NCBI GenBank assembly: GCA_964385045.1
Contig: CAYLNM010000003.1
Location: forward strand, 10,403-74,402
DNA length: 64,000 nucleotides
Direction: 5' to 3'
From: CAYLNM01 sp964385045
GTDB lineage: Bacteria > Planctomycetota > Phycisphaerae > Phycisphaerales > SM1A02
The position numbers and the translations under genes were made by a program. This document shows positions 35,359 through 44,436 of the stretch, piece after piece (position 1 is the stretch's first letter; each line of letters starts with the position of its first letter). Under the pieces are notes generated by a model that searched no databases, was not told the DNA's origin, and worked only from the letters and a program-made list of their open reading frames with translations.

Positions 35359-38256
35359 TCAGTCGAAGTTCGACAGCAGCACGAGCAGGTCGCCGATCCC
35401 GACGTTGCCGTCGCCGCCGAAGTCCTCGGGACAGGCGTCGGCGTCCTCGCAGGGCCCCCACGCGCTGAGCACCGCGATGAGGTCCGACAGGTCGACCCCG
35501 CCGTCGAGGTTCACGTCGCCGGGGCTCGCCACGCGGAAGCTCGTGCCGATCACCACCGCGTCGCCGTCGCGGGACTGCACGCCGGCGAGGTCCACGGCCT
35601 CGGCGTCGAGGGCCAGGACGGTGCCCGCGGGCGTGCCGCCGGCGACCTCGGCCGGGATCACGAAGGCCAGCGTCTCCCCCGCCGCCAGCGTGCCGAGCTC
35701 GACGGTGAGCCGCTCGCCCCCGTCGCAGGTCGAGCCCGGGCAGGTGCCGGGGAGCCCCGACTCCGAGATCGACGCGAGCCCGGCCGGGTACGCGACCACC
35801 AGCACCACGCCCTCCCGCGGCACGTCGCCGCGGTTGCGGACATCGACCGCCAGATCGAGTCCCCCGCCGGGCGCGGCGGGCTGCCCAAGGCCGGTCACCT
35901 CGACGTCGAGCGGGGCGTCCGCGGCCACCCGCAGCGTGTCCGACGCCCGGACGAGCTCGCCCGCGGTCGTGCCCGCCTCGTCGAACCGGGCCTCGGGCAC
36001 GAGCATCGCCCCGGCGGGGAACGCGGGATCGACCCGCGTCACGACGCGGCGCTCGCCGCCCGCCCCGGGGGCCACCGCCCCCAGGGGCCAGCGGACGACG
36101 TCGCCCGCGGCGGTGGACTCGAGCACGCCATCGTCGGTCGCCGCGAGGAACGTCAGTCCCGCCGGCAACCGCATCGCGAGCTCGGCGTCCGTCGCCCCGT
36201 CGCCGCCGGCGCGGCTCGCCCACGTGAGCGTCCAGACGACCTCGTCGCCGGGACGAGCGGGATCGTCGGACGCGACGAGCGACAGCCCCGCCGTCCGCTC
36301 CGTGGCCACGAGCACCGTGGCCGCGGCCTCGCGGATCGCGCCCGAGTCGTCCAGCACCTCGGCCTCCAGCGGCAGGGCCCGGCCGGGGGTCGCCGAGCCG
36401 GCCACCGAGATCGGCAGCCGGAACGTGCGGCTCTCGCCCGGGTCGAGATCGACCAGCGACAGCCGCACCCGCTCCCGCGGCCCGCACGTGCTGCCGGGGC
36501 ACGTCGCCCCCGCGACCGACTCGCTGAAGTCGGCGGTCGCATCGGGCATGTCCAGCCGCACCTCGATCCCGAAGCGCGGCTGCCCGCCGCGGTTGGCGAC
36601 GGTGAGCTCGACGTCGAGGTCCTCGCCCGGCTCGGCCGGATCCGGCCCCGCCGCGACCGTCAGCTCCAGCGGCAGGTCGGCGACGACGCGGGTGACGGTC
36701 TCGGCGAGCACCGCCGCCGCGTCGTCGGCGTCGAGGGCGGCCCGGGCGGGGATCATCGACCCGTCCACGAGCGGGCCGACGGTGAACGTGGCCCGCACCT
36801 CGCCCGAGGTCCCGGGGGCGAGGGTGCCGAGCTCCCACGTCACCGCGTCACCCGCGAGCGTGCCGCCGTCGGTGGCGGCGACGAAGCTCGTCCCCGGCGG
36901 CACCGGCAGCGAGAGCGTTCCGCCGAAGAGGCCCGGCCCGTCGGCCCGCGCGCCCCAGGAGAGCGTCCACGTCACGGACGAGCCCGCGACCGCCGGATCG
37001 CGGTCCTCGGCCGCCACGAGCTCGAGCTGGCGGTCGTCGGCCACGCGGAGGGCGGCCGAGGCGGTGCGCTGGAAGCCGAACGAGTCGAGCACGTCCGCCT
37101 CCACGCGGAGCACGCGGCCGGAGCCCGCGTTCCCCGAAACCACCAGCGGGAACGAGTACGTGCGGCTCGCGCCCGCGGGCAGGTCGCCGATGGCGAGCGA
37201 GAGCCGCTCCGCCCCGTCGCACGTGCTGCCGAGGCAGGTGACGCCCCACTCCGACTCGCTGAAGCTGCCCGTCGGCTGCGGCAGGTCGATCCGCGCGACC
37301 ACGTCGAACACCTCGAAGCCGCCGGGGTTGGTGACGGTGAGCTCGAGGTCGACCAGCTCGCCCGGCCGGGCCGGGTCCGGCGAGGCGACGACGCGCACGT
37401 CCAGCGGCAGGTCGCCGGCGACCGGGGTCGCGACGTCCGCCGCCACCGACTGGCCGAAGACGTTGGCCAGGGTCGCGGTGGTGGCGAGGATCGAGCCGGG
37501 CGTCACGTCGTCGTCGACGGCGAGCACCAGGCGATGCTCGCCCGAGTCGCCCGGGCCGAGCGACCCGAGGGACCACGTGACGACGCCCTCGTCGATCGTC
37601 GCCCCGTCCGTGGTCGCGACCACCGTCGTGCCGGCCGGGATGGGTACCTCGAGCGTGGTGCCGGGCGAGCCCGGGCTCACGTCGAGGAGCCCCCAGGCGA
37701 TCGAGTACTCCACGCCTCCGCCGGGGCGGGCGGGCCCGCGATCCTCGGCAACGGCGAGCTCGAGCTCCCGGTCGACGTCCACCGTGATGGAGGCGGACGC
37801 GGATCCGACGACCGAGCCGTCGTCGCTCACCGTCACCGGGAACTCGAGCACGGTCCCGTCGGCCACGCCCCCGGCGGCCGCGATCGGGTAGCGGAGCGTG
37901 CGCGTGGTCCCCGGGGCGAGCCGGTCGATCACGAACGTCAGCAGCTCGCCCCCGTCGCAGGTCGAGCCCGCGCAGTCGCCCTCGATCTCCGCCTCGGAGG
38001 CGGTCCCGAGGCCGTCCGGCAGCCCCAGCTGGAGCTCGACGTCCTCGAGCAGGCCCGCCCCGTCGTTGCCGATCGTGACCTCGAGGTCGACCAGCTCGCC
38101 GGGGCGGATGCCGTCCGGGCCTGCGGCGACGTGCACGCCGACGTCGCCCACCGCGGACGAGGCCGCGACGACCGCGATCGCGCAGGCCGTGGCGGGAACG
38201 AACAAGCCGGCTCGTCGATCCGCGCGGGATCGACGGCGACGCGTCATGACGGTCAT
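35359..38256 (-). CDS. secreted DUF11/CARDB-like repeat protein with dockerin-like tail
   Basis: A 965-residue protein. AGGAG lies six to seven bases before the ATG at 38256. A basic signal peptide ends around ATACAIAVVAASSAVGD. About 860 residues of Ig-like repeats follow, alternating two types. One starts like SPDPARPGELVDLELTV and carries a two-Cys segment (CPGSTCDGGERL or variants, four copies). The other starts like EDRDPAVAGSSVTWTLSWG. The end carries two calcium loops, DVNLDGGVDLSDLIAVLSAW and FGGDGNVGIGDLLVLLSNFD. Long Ig-like stalks of this kind are typical of surface proteins. Function unknown beyond that. Confidence 0.85.
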   Translation of the reverse strand: MTVMTRRRRSRADRRAGLFVPATACAIAVVAASSAVGDVGVHVAAGPDGIRPGELVDLEVTIGNDGAGLLEDVELQLGLPDGLGTASEAEIEGDCAGSTCDGGELLTFVIDRLAPGTTRTLRYPIAAAGGVADGTVLEFPVTVSDDGSVVGSASASITVDVDRELELAVAEDRGPARPGGGVEYSIAWGLLDVSPGSPGTTLEVPIPAGTTVVATTDGATIDEGVVTWSLGSLGPGDSGEHRLVLAVDDDVTPGSILATTATLANVFGQSVAADVATPVAGDLPLDVRVVASPDPARPGELVDLELTVTNPGGFEVFDVVARIDLPQPTGSFSESEWGVTCLGSTCDGAERLSLAIGDLPAGASRTYSFPLVVSGNAGSGRVLRVEADVLDSFGFQRTASAALRVADDRQLELVAAEDRDPAVAGSSVTWTLSWGARADGPGLFGGTLSLPVPPGTSFVAATDGGTLAGDAVTWELGTLAPGTSGEVRATFTVGPLVDGSMIPARAALDADDAAAVLAETVTRVVADLPLELTVAAGPDPAEPGEDLDVELTVANRGGQPRFGIEVRLDMPDATADFSESVAGATCPGSTCGPRERVRLSLVDLDPGESRTFRLPISVAGSATPGRALPLEAEVLDDSGAIREAAATVLVATERTAGLSLVASDDPARPGDEVVWTLTWASRAGGDGATDAELAMRLPAGLTFLAATDDGVLESTAAGDVVRWPLGAVAPGAGGERRVVTRVDPAFPAGAMLVPEARFDEAGTTAGELVRASDTLRVAADAPLDVEVTGLGQPAAPGGGLDLAVDVRNRGDVPREGVVLVVAYPAGLASISESGLPGTCPGSTCDGGERLTVELGTLAAGETLAFVIPAEVAGGTPAGTVLALDAEAVDLAGVQSRDGDAVVIGTSFRVASPGDVNLDGGVDLSDLIAVLSAWGPCEDADACPEDFGGDGNVGIGDLLVLLSNFD

Positions 38257-38548
38257 GGGATGCTCCTCTCCGTTTCCGCGCCCGCGGGGTCTCTCGGGCC
38301 GCCCGGTCTTCGGGCCGGACGACTCGAACGCCGGGATCCCCTTCGAGAGGCCCGGCGCCCACGCGGCGGGAATTCGCACCATACCGAGATGCCCCGCCAG
38401 GCTCGGGGGTAGCTTCGCCAATCGCGGCAATGCTCGCGGGATCCTCACGGGCCACGTCGCTCGGGCCGTGATCCGCGCGCGCCGGCCTCGCCGCACCGGC
38501 AATGAGGTTGACCGTCGGTGCGCCCGAGTCTTGAAGCGGACGGTGACG

Positions 38549-41143
38549 TCAGGACGCCGATTCCGGTCGCCGCGCCACGGCGTCCCTCGGCGCGGCACTC
38601 GCCCGCACCCGCACCATCACCAGCTTGCTCGCCGGCGTGCGGCTCCCCTCGGCGACGTCCTCCAGCGGGATGAGGGGATTCGCCTCGGGGAAGTAGGTCG
38701 CGCAGCAGCCCCACGGCACGTCGTACGGGATCGCGATCCACCGCTCGACCCGGCGGGTGCGGCCGGCGAACTCCGACTCGAGGTCCACCACGGCCTCGGG
38801 GGCGAGGCCGCGCTCGGCCAGGTCGGCCTCGTGCATGAAGACCACCCGCCGCTCGCCCCGCACGCCCCGGTAGCGGTCGTCCATGCCGTAGATCGTGGTG
38901 TTGAACTGATCGTGCGCGCGGATCGTCATCATCCGCAGCTGATCGTCGGCCTGCTCGAACCGCGGCACCGCGTTGAGCGTGAAGCGGGCCCGGCCGCCCA
39001 CCGCGTCGAAGTCGCCGTCCCGCGGCGGATTGGGGAGCTCGAAGCCGCCCGGCTCGCGCACGCGGCGGTCGTAGTCCGCGAAGCCCGGGATCGTCGCCTC
39101 GATCAGGTGGCGGATCCGCGCGTAGTCCCCGGCCAGCCGCGTCCAGTCGAGGCGCCCGTCCGCGGTCGTCGCCCCCGCCGCGATCGCCGCCGCCGCGGGG
39201 CCGTCCGCGGGCGGCTCGATCGGCGGCAGCGCCCCCGCCCGCTCCATCGCCGCCGCGAGCCGGGCGACGATCCAGGGCTCGCTGCGGAGCTCCGCGCTCG
39301 CCGGGTCGCGGTCGCCGCGGGAGGCGTGCACGATCCCCATCGAGTTCTCGACGCTGACGAGCTGCTCGCCCGCCGCCTGCTCGTCGCGCTCGCTGCGGCC
39401 GAGGGCCGGCAGGATGAGCGACGTCGCCCCGGGCACGAGGTGGCTGCGGTTGGGCTTGGTCGAGACGTGCACCGTGAGCCGGCAGCGGGCGAGCCCGGCG
39501 GCGACCCGGTCGGTGTCGGGCGTGGCCGAGAGCCAGTTGCCGCCCATGCTCGTGAAGACGTCGACCTCGCCCCGCTCCATCGCCGCGATCGCTCCCACGG
39601 TATCGAGCCCCGGGTCGCGGGGCGGGGCGAAGCCGAAGGTCCGCTCGAGGCCGTCGCGCAGCGCCCGCGTCGGCCGCTCGGTGATGCCGACGGTGCGGTC
39701 GCCCTGCACGTTGGAGTGGCCGCGGACGGGACACGCCCCGGCGCCGGGACGCCCGATCGCCCCCCGCAGCAGCAGCAGGTTCACGATCTCGCGCACGTTG
39801 GCGACGCCGTGGCGGTGCTGGGTCAGGCCCATCGCCCACGTGACGATCGTCCGCGGTCGCTCGGCCACCAGCCGGGCGACCCGCTCCATCGCCGCCCGGT
39901 CGATCCCGCTCTCGGCCTCGAGGTCGGCGAGCTCGTGGCGGCGCAGGTCGGCGAGGAACGCGTCCAGACCCTCGGTGCGGAGCTCGAGGAAGCCGCGGTC
40001 GAAGATGGTGGCGGGGGCCCGCCGCTCCATCTCGTCGAGGTGCCGCATCACGCCCTTGAGGAACGCGATGTCGCCGCCGATGCGGACGCGGATCCACTCG
40101 TCGGCGAGCCGCGTCGCCCCGCCGACGAGGTCGCGGACGTGCTGCGGATGCCGGAACGCGACCAGCCCCGCCTCGGGCAGCGGATTGACGGCGACGATCA
40201 CCGCCCCGTTCCGCTTGGCCGCCTGCAGGGCGGTGAGCATCCGGGGGTGGTTCGTGCCCGGGTTCTGGCCCATCACGATGATCAGCTCGGCCGTCTCGAC
40301 GTCGCGGAGCCGCACCGTGCCCTTGCCGCTCCCGATCGTCTCGGCGAGGCCGACGCCGCTCGACTCGTGGCACATGTTCGAGCAGTCGGGCAGATTGTTG
40401 GTGCCGAAGCGGCGGACGAGGAGCTGGTACGCGAACGCCGCCTCGTTGCTCGTGCGGCCGGACGTATAGAAGACGGCGCGCTCGGGCGTGGTCCGCACGC
40501 GGGCGAGCTCCTCCGCGACGAGGTCGAGGGCGGCGTCCCAGTCGATCGGCCGATACCGGTCGTCGCCCGGCCGGCGGACCAGCGGCTCGACGAGGCGGCC
40601 GGCGCGGCCGAGCTCGTGGTCGGTCCAGCCGCGGAGGGCCTCGATCGAGTGCCGGGCCCAGAAGGCCGCGTCCGCCCGGCGGCGGGTCGCCTCCTCGGCG
40701 AAGGCCTTGGCCCCGTTCTCGCAGTACTCCGCGAGGAAGGACCGCTTCTCGTCGGGGTCCGGCCAGGCGCAGCCGGGGCAGTCGAAGCCGTCCGTCTGGT
40801 TCATCCGGCGGAGGGCGGCGATCCCCTCGACCGGGCCGTGACCGGCGTCGCGGAGGTGGCGGAGGGTCGAGGCGACGGCGGGGAGGCCGCCGGCGACCCG
40901 CTTGGGCGAGGAGACGGTGAGGTCGGCGAACCGGGCCGGGGGACGGGCGCTCGCGGCGTGCGGCGATGCGTCACCGGGTGACGACGCGGGCGGCGAGGCC
41001 GACGGGTCCGGCGGGGTCCGCGGCGGCGTCGACGGGCTGGCGGCGGGCTCGGCGGCGGGATCGGCGGCCGAAGCAGGGGCGAGCTCGGCGGCGGGCTCGG
41101 CGGCGGGCTCGGACTCGGGATCGGGACGGGGCACGCTCGTCAT
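38549..41143 (-). CDS. FdhF/YdeP-family molybdopterin oxidoreductase (formate dehydrogenase-like)
   Basis: An 864-residue protein. A Pro/Ala-rich N-terminus of about 70 residues precedes the YdeP-type core: MNQTDGFDCPGCAWPDPDEK (about 112-131), VFYTSGRTSNEAAFAYQLL, NLPDCSNMCHESSGVG (the Cys near 256 is where formate dehydrogenase H places its molybdenum ligand), VMGQNPGTNHPRML, VTWAMGLTQHRHGVANVREI, and a C-terminal cofactor-binding domain with RAHDQFNTTIYGMDDRYRGV. Members are called formate dehydrogenase alpha subunits, but the electron acceptor and sometimes the substrate are unproven. An FdhD gene nearby supports a formate-type molybdoenzyme needing sulfuration. Confidence 0.88.
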   Translation of the reverse strand: MTSVPRPDPESEPAAEPAAELAPASAADPAAEPAASPSTPPRTPPDPSASPPASSPGDASPHAASARPPARFADLTVSSPKRVAGGLPAVASTLRHLRDAGHGPVEGIAALRRMNQTDGFDCPGCAWPDPDEKRSFLAEYCENGAKAFAEEATRRRADAAFWARHSIEALRGWTDHELGRAGRLVEPLVRRPGDDRYRPIDWDAALDLVAEELARVRTTPERAVFYTSGRTSNEAAFAYQLLVRRFGTNNLPDCSNMCHESSGVGLAETIGSGKGTVRLRDVETAELIIVMGQNPGTNHPRMLTALQAAKRNGAVIVAVNPLPEAGLVAFRHPQHVRDLVGGATRLADEWIRVRIGGDIAFLKGVMRHLDEMERRAPATIFDRGFLELRTEGLDAFLADLRRHELADLEAESGIDRAAMERVARLVAERPRTIVTWAMGLTQHRHGVANVREIVNLLLLRGAIGRPGAGACPVRGHSNVQGDRTVGITERPTRALRDGLERTFGFAPPRDPGLDTVGAIAAMERGEVDVFTSMGGNWLSATPDTDRVAAGLARCRLTVHVSTKPNRSHLVPGATSLILPALGRSERDEQAAGEQLVSVENSMGIVHASRGDRDPASAELRSEPWIVARLAAAMERAGALPPIEPPADGPAAAAIAAGATTADGRLDWTRLAGDYARIRHLIEATIPGFADYDRRVREPGGFELPNPPRDGDFDAVGGRARFTLNAVPRFEQADDQLRMMTIRAHDQFNTTIYGMDDRYRGVRGERRVVFMHEADLAERGLAPEAVVDLESEFAGRTRRVERWIAIPYDVPWGCCATYFPEANPLIPLEDVAEGSRTPASKLVMVRVRASAAPRDAVARRPESAS

Positions 41144-41277
41144 CGTCCCGCCGGCGGGGGCGGGAGGCAAACACCGTGCGGCGAGGGGGGGCCGGGGGCG
41201 GGCGGGCCTGGCGGGGCAGACCCCCGGGGCCGCCCGCTCGGGCCCCGGGGGGCGGGGGACCGCACGCGTCCCGCGGC

Positions 41278-41646
41278 TCAGGCCGCGTGTGCGTCGCCGG
41301 TGCCGGACGCGTCCCGGCGGGCGTGCCCGCAGTCGGCATCCTTCTCGATCAGCACGCCCAGCATTCGCTCGTCGTCGACGAACTGGGCCGCCTCGATGCC
41401 GTCCTGGTCGCCCGCGGCCCAGTCCTCGGCCACCGACCGGGGCATGCGGACGATCACCGCCCGGTCGGCGAGCTCGGCGGTGATCTCGCCGCCGGCGTCG
41501 TCGAGTCGAAGCTCGTAGGTGAACCGCTGATCCTCGCCCGGGCCGAAGATCAGCGCATGCGAGACGGACTCGCCGCGGCCGAGCCTCCGCAGGTCCCGGG
41601 CGTCGAGCCGGAGCCGGATCGTGTTGCGATGCAGCCGGAGCTTCAT
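41278..41646 (-). CDS. small DUF7009-type protein
   Basis: A 122-residue protein beginning MKLRLHRNTIRLRLDARDLR, with GGGAGG five bases upstream of the ATG. The pattern of an N-terminal basic beta strand, GESVSHALIFGPGED, TYELRLDD and AVIVRMPRSVAEDW resembles small proteins listed as DUF7009. They have no known activity. It has a His/Cys/Asp-containing tail (DADCGHARRDASGTG). It lies between the FdhF-like and FdhD genes on the same strand, 134 bases before the oxidoreductase, suggesting a shared role. Confidence 0.75.
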   Translation of the reverse strand: MKLRLHRNTIRLRLDARDLRRLGRGESVSHALIFGPGEDQRFTYELRLDDAGGEITAELADRAVIVRMPRSVAEDWAAGDQDGIEAAQFVDDERMLGVLIEKDADCGHARRDASGTGDAHAA

Positions 41647-42069
41647 GGGGAGCCTCCCGGACGATCGCCGCCGCCGCGGGCTCCGAGGGACTCGGCCGGC
41701 ATGCCGCGCGGCGGGGTCCGTCGGCATGCATGCACCCGCGTCGGGGGAATCGTCCACCGCGCAGGATCGTCGCCAGCCGCATCCGCCGCAATCGGTGACC
41801 GGGCCGGTCGCCGCCGGCACGCGCCGCGCAGGCCGCACGATCCGACCCCGGCCGCGCAGCCGCGCCGGGAGGTCGCCGAAGCCCGACCTGCGCGGTCGGG
41901 ATCGCGCGGTCCCGCCGGCGCGGCCTCGCGACGTCAGCCCGGGCGTCGAGCACGGGCCGCGGACAGGGACCGCGGACAGGGGGGACGTCGTCCCGCCGGA
42001 TCCGCCCGCCCCGCGTGATGCCGGCCGGACCCCACCGGTCGGCGGCACGGGGCGCCTTGCCGTCCTCGG
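41647..42069. other. 423-base gap without a supported gene
   Basis: Frames crossing this gap are Arg/Pro-rich and lack family features. As it precedes the DUF7009/FdhF genes and follows FdhD, it probably holds a promoter and perhaps a cofactor-responsive leader. I could not fold a convincing known riboswitch. Confidence 0.35.
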
Positions 42070-43119
42070 TCAGCCGCCCTCGGGGCCGACCAGCCGATCC
42101 CGGCGGGCGTACGCCGACGCCCGCCCGTCGCGCACGAACGCCGCGAGCGTGAGCCCGGCCCGCCGGGCCACGTCGATCGCGAGGCTGCTCGCCCCGCCGA
42201 CCGACGCCACCACGCGGATCCCCGCGGCGGCGGCCTTCTGCACGATCTCGTAGCCGGCCCGGCTGCTCACCACGAGCATCAGCGAGGCGATCGCCGGCGG
42301 CGCCGCCTCGGCCCCGGCCGCCGCCCGCGCGGCCGCGCCGAGCCAGGCGCCGAGCACCGCGTCGACGGCGTTGTGCCGGCCGATGTCCTCGCGGATCCAC
42401 CGCACGCGCCCGTCCCGGTCCACCAGGGCCGCGGCGTGCAGGCCGCCGGAGTGACGGAAGCCCGGCTGCGCCGCCCGCATCGCCTCGGGGGCCGCGAGCA
42501 GCGCGGCGAGCGGGACGCGGACGTCGTCCGGCGATTCCTCGCCGGGCCGCACGGCCCCCCCGGTGTCGCTCCCCGCCGCGGGCGACGTCGCCCCCACCGG
42601 CCGCGCGCACGCCCCGCACGCCGCGGTGACGGTGCCGATCCGCACCGTCCGGCCGAGGTCCACCGCGAGGCCCGGCCGCAGCCGGACCCGCAGCACGTCC
42701 TCGCCCGCCGCCGCCGCGGTCGGGCACGGCGACGCCGCCACCACGTCGCGCCCGCTCGCGATCACGCCCTCGGTCCACAGCCAGCCGACCGCGAGCTCGA
42801 CGTCGTGGCCGGGGGTGCGGAGGGTGGTCATCACCCGGTCGCGGCGGCGCTCGCCGTCGCCCCCGCCCGCGCCCCCGCCTCCGCCGTGCTCGAGGTCCAG
42901 CGCGAGCGGCGCCTCGACCGCGACGAGGTCCGGTCCGTCGCGACCCACCTGCCCCGCGCCGAGCCGCTCGACCGCCGCCGGGACCACCATCGGGGCGGGC
43001 CCGTCCGCGGCCGCCGGGGACGGGGAGGCCGGCGAAGGCGGCGAGGGCGGCGAAGGCGTTCCGGCCCCCGGGGACGGCCGTGCCGGTCCCGGGCCGCCCG
43101 CGGGATCCTCGTCGCTCAC
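42070..43119 (-). CDS. fdhD: formate dehydrogenase accessory sulfurtransferase FdhD
   Basis: A 349-residue protein starting at a GTG that overlaps the preceding stop. After a Pro/Ala/Ser N-terminus of about 50 residues come FdhD landmarks: EAPLALDLE, RTPGHDVELAVGWLWTEGVI, the conserved Cys pair in TAACGACARPVG (about 163-174), RHSGGLHAAALVD, REDIGRHNAVDAVLGAWL, and SRAGYEIVQKAAAAGI. FdhD passes sulfur from a cysteine desulfurase to the molybdenum cofactor of formate dehydrogenases. It is the last gene of the long minus-strand operon. Confidence 0.93.
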   Translation of the reverse strand: MSDEDPAGGPGPARPSPGAGTPSPPSPPSPASPSPAAADGPAPMVVPAAVERLGAGQVGRDGPDLVAVEAPLALDLEHGGGGGAGGGDGERRRDRVMTTLRTPGHDVELAVGWLWTEGVIASGRDVVAASPCPTAAAAGEDVLRVRLRPGLAVDLGRTVRIGTVTAACGACARPVGATSPAAGSDTGGAVRPGEESPDDVRVPLAALLAAPEAMRAAQPGFRHSGGLHAAALVDRDGRVRWIREDIGRHNAVDAVLGAWLGAAARAAAGAEAAPPAIASLMLVVSSRAGYEIVQKAAAAGIRVVASVGGASSLAIDVARRAGLTLAAFVRDGRASAYARRDRLVGPEGG

Positions 43120-44411
43120 CGCCCGAGCTCGGGGACGAGCCCCGGCATCCGGAACCGCAGGATGCGCATCGGCCCGTCGACCAGGTCCCGCCCGCCGGCG
43201 AGGGCCGGATGGCGGTGGAGCTGGTTGACGGCCACGTAGAACCAGCCGTCCGGCCCGCCGCCGATCCCGTCGGGCCACGGCAGGCGGGGCAGTCCCTCGA
43301 TCGTCCGCGGCGGCCCGTCCGGCTCGGCGAGCACGATGGCGTCCTCGCCGATGGCGGTCACGAGGATCCGCCCGTCCCGCGCCACGCCGAAGCCGTCGCT
43401 CACCGGCTTGTCGGCGTGCCGCTCGACCCGGGCCGCGAGGACGTCCGCCGGCACGTCGAAGTCCGCGAGCAGGGCCGCGTCGAGCCGCCAGATCGCGGTG
43501 CCGTTCATCGCCCCCCAGTAGACGCTCTCGCCGCCGGGGCCGAGCTCGATCGGGTTGACGCCGACGCGGGCGGGCACCGGCTCGCCGTCGGGACCGGGCA
43601 GGGTCAGGACGCGGCCGTCCACCACGAGATCCACGTCCTCGGGCATCACCGACGCGTGCCCGGCGAGGACGCGGCGGGCACGCTCCGCGGCGAGGTCGAC
43701 CACCACGATCGCCGGCCGCCCGGCGGCACCGTCGCCCGACCCCGGGGCCGCGTCGGCGATGTAGACGCGGTCGCGGGCCACGTCGACCGCGAGGTCCTGC
43801 ATGAAGCTCGCCGGCGTCGCCACCGGCCCGAGGTCGATCGCGGCCACGAGCTCGTCGGCCGCGAGGTCCCATCCGATCAGCCGCGGGGCGAGGCCCTCGC
43901 CGCCCATGTCGAGCATCCACAGGCGACCGGCCTCGTCCGCCTCGACGCCGATGATCGCGGCGATGCCCGGCGCGGCGGGATCGCCCGCCCCGGGCGAGGC
44001 CCGCGGTCCGCTCCACCGCGGCGGGAAGGGACGCGTCCGCGGCCCGTCCGGCAGGATCTCGACCACCCGCTCGGCCTCCGGCTCGCCGAAGGGATGCAGG
44101 CTCGCGAAGATGCGTCCGTCCGGCGAGACCGTCACGTTGCCCGGGGTGCGGCTCATCTCGATGACGGTCTCGTGCGTCACCGGGGACGACGGCGCGCAGC
44201 CGCCGAGTCCGGCCCCCGCGGCCACCGCCGCGGCCGCCAGCCCCGCCACGGCGCGCCGCCCCGTGCGTCGTCGACTCCGCGTCCGCGTTCGCGCCGCCGC
44301 CCGCGCGGAGGCCCCCGCCGCCGGGACCGCCGCTTCGCGCCCGCCGTCCGTCGCCGTCCGCGTCGCCGTCCGCATGGCCGTTCGCATCGCCGTTCGCATC
44401 GCCGTCCGCAT
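43116..44411 (-). CDS. lipoprotein of the major royal jelly/L-dopachrome tautomerase-related propeller family
   Basis: A 431-residue protein. The ATG at 44411 has GGAGG eight bases upstream, which favours it over the GTG at 44426. Residues 1-17 are a repeated Met-Arg-Thr-Ala tract. After a basic region, a lipoprotein helix ends in AGLGGC (about 70). The propeller shows family features: SPDGRIFASLHPFG, GRLWMLDMG, PASFMQDLAVDVARDRVYIA, SVYWGAMNGTAIWRLDAALL, VSDGFGVARDGRILVTA and WFYVAVNQLHRHPALAGG. Bacterial relatives have no proven substrate. The stop overlaps the fdhD start. Confidence 0.8.
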   Translation of the reverse strand: MRTAMRTAMRTAMRTATRTATDGGREAAVPAAGASARAAARTRTRSRRRTGRRAVAGLAAAAVAAGAGLGGCAPSSPVTHETVIEMSRTPGNVTVSPDGRIFASLHPFGEPEAERVVEILPDGPRTRPFPPRWSGPRASPGAGDPAAPGIAAIIGVEADEAGRLWMLDMGGEGLAPRLIGWDLAADELVAAIDLGPVATPASFMQDLAVDVARDRVYIADAAPGSGDGAAGRPAIVVVDLAAERARRVLAGHASVMPEDVDLVVDGRVLTLPGPDGEPVPARVGVNPIELGPGGESVYWGAMNGTAIWRLDAALLADFDVPADVLAARVERHADKPVSDGFGVARDGRILVTAIGEDAIVLAEPDGPPRTIEGLPRLPWPDGIGGGPDGWFYVAVNQLHRHPALAGGRDLVDGPMRILRFRMPGLVPELGR

Positions 44412-44412
44412 C
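44353..44412 (-). repeat. 12-base tandem repeat at the start of a lipoprotein gene
   Basis: Five units of the type GCCGTYCGCATS on the plus strand encode repeated MRTA on the minus strand, four with an ATG codon. The unit length keeps the reading frame. Confidence 0.85.
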
Positions 44413-44436
44413 GCCGTCGCCTCCACCGGCCGGCGC

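Noticed and set aside
38428..38475. Imperfect hairpin after the FdhF-like gene
   Set aside because: The stem is broken by a bulge and only six contiguous pairs hold, too weak to call a terminator.
41144..42778. Upstream extension of the FdhF-like frame to 1409 residues
   Set aside because: The extra part is Arg/Gly-rich and overlaps the DUF7009-type and FdhD genes, which read well in their own frames.
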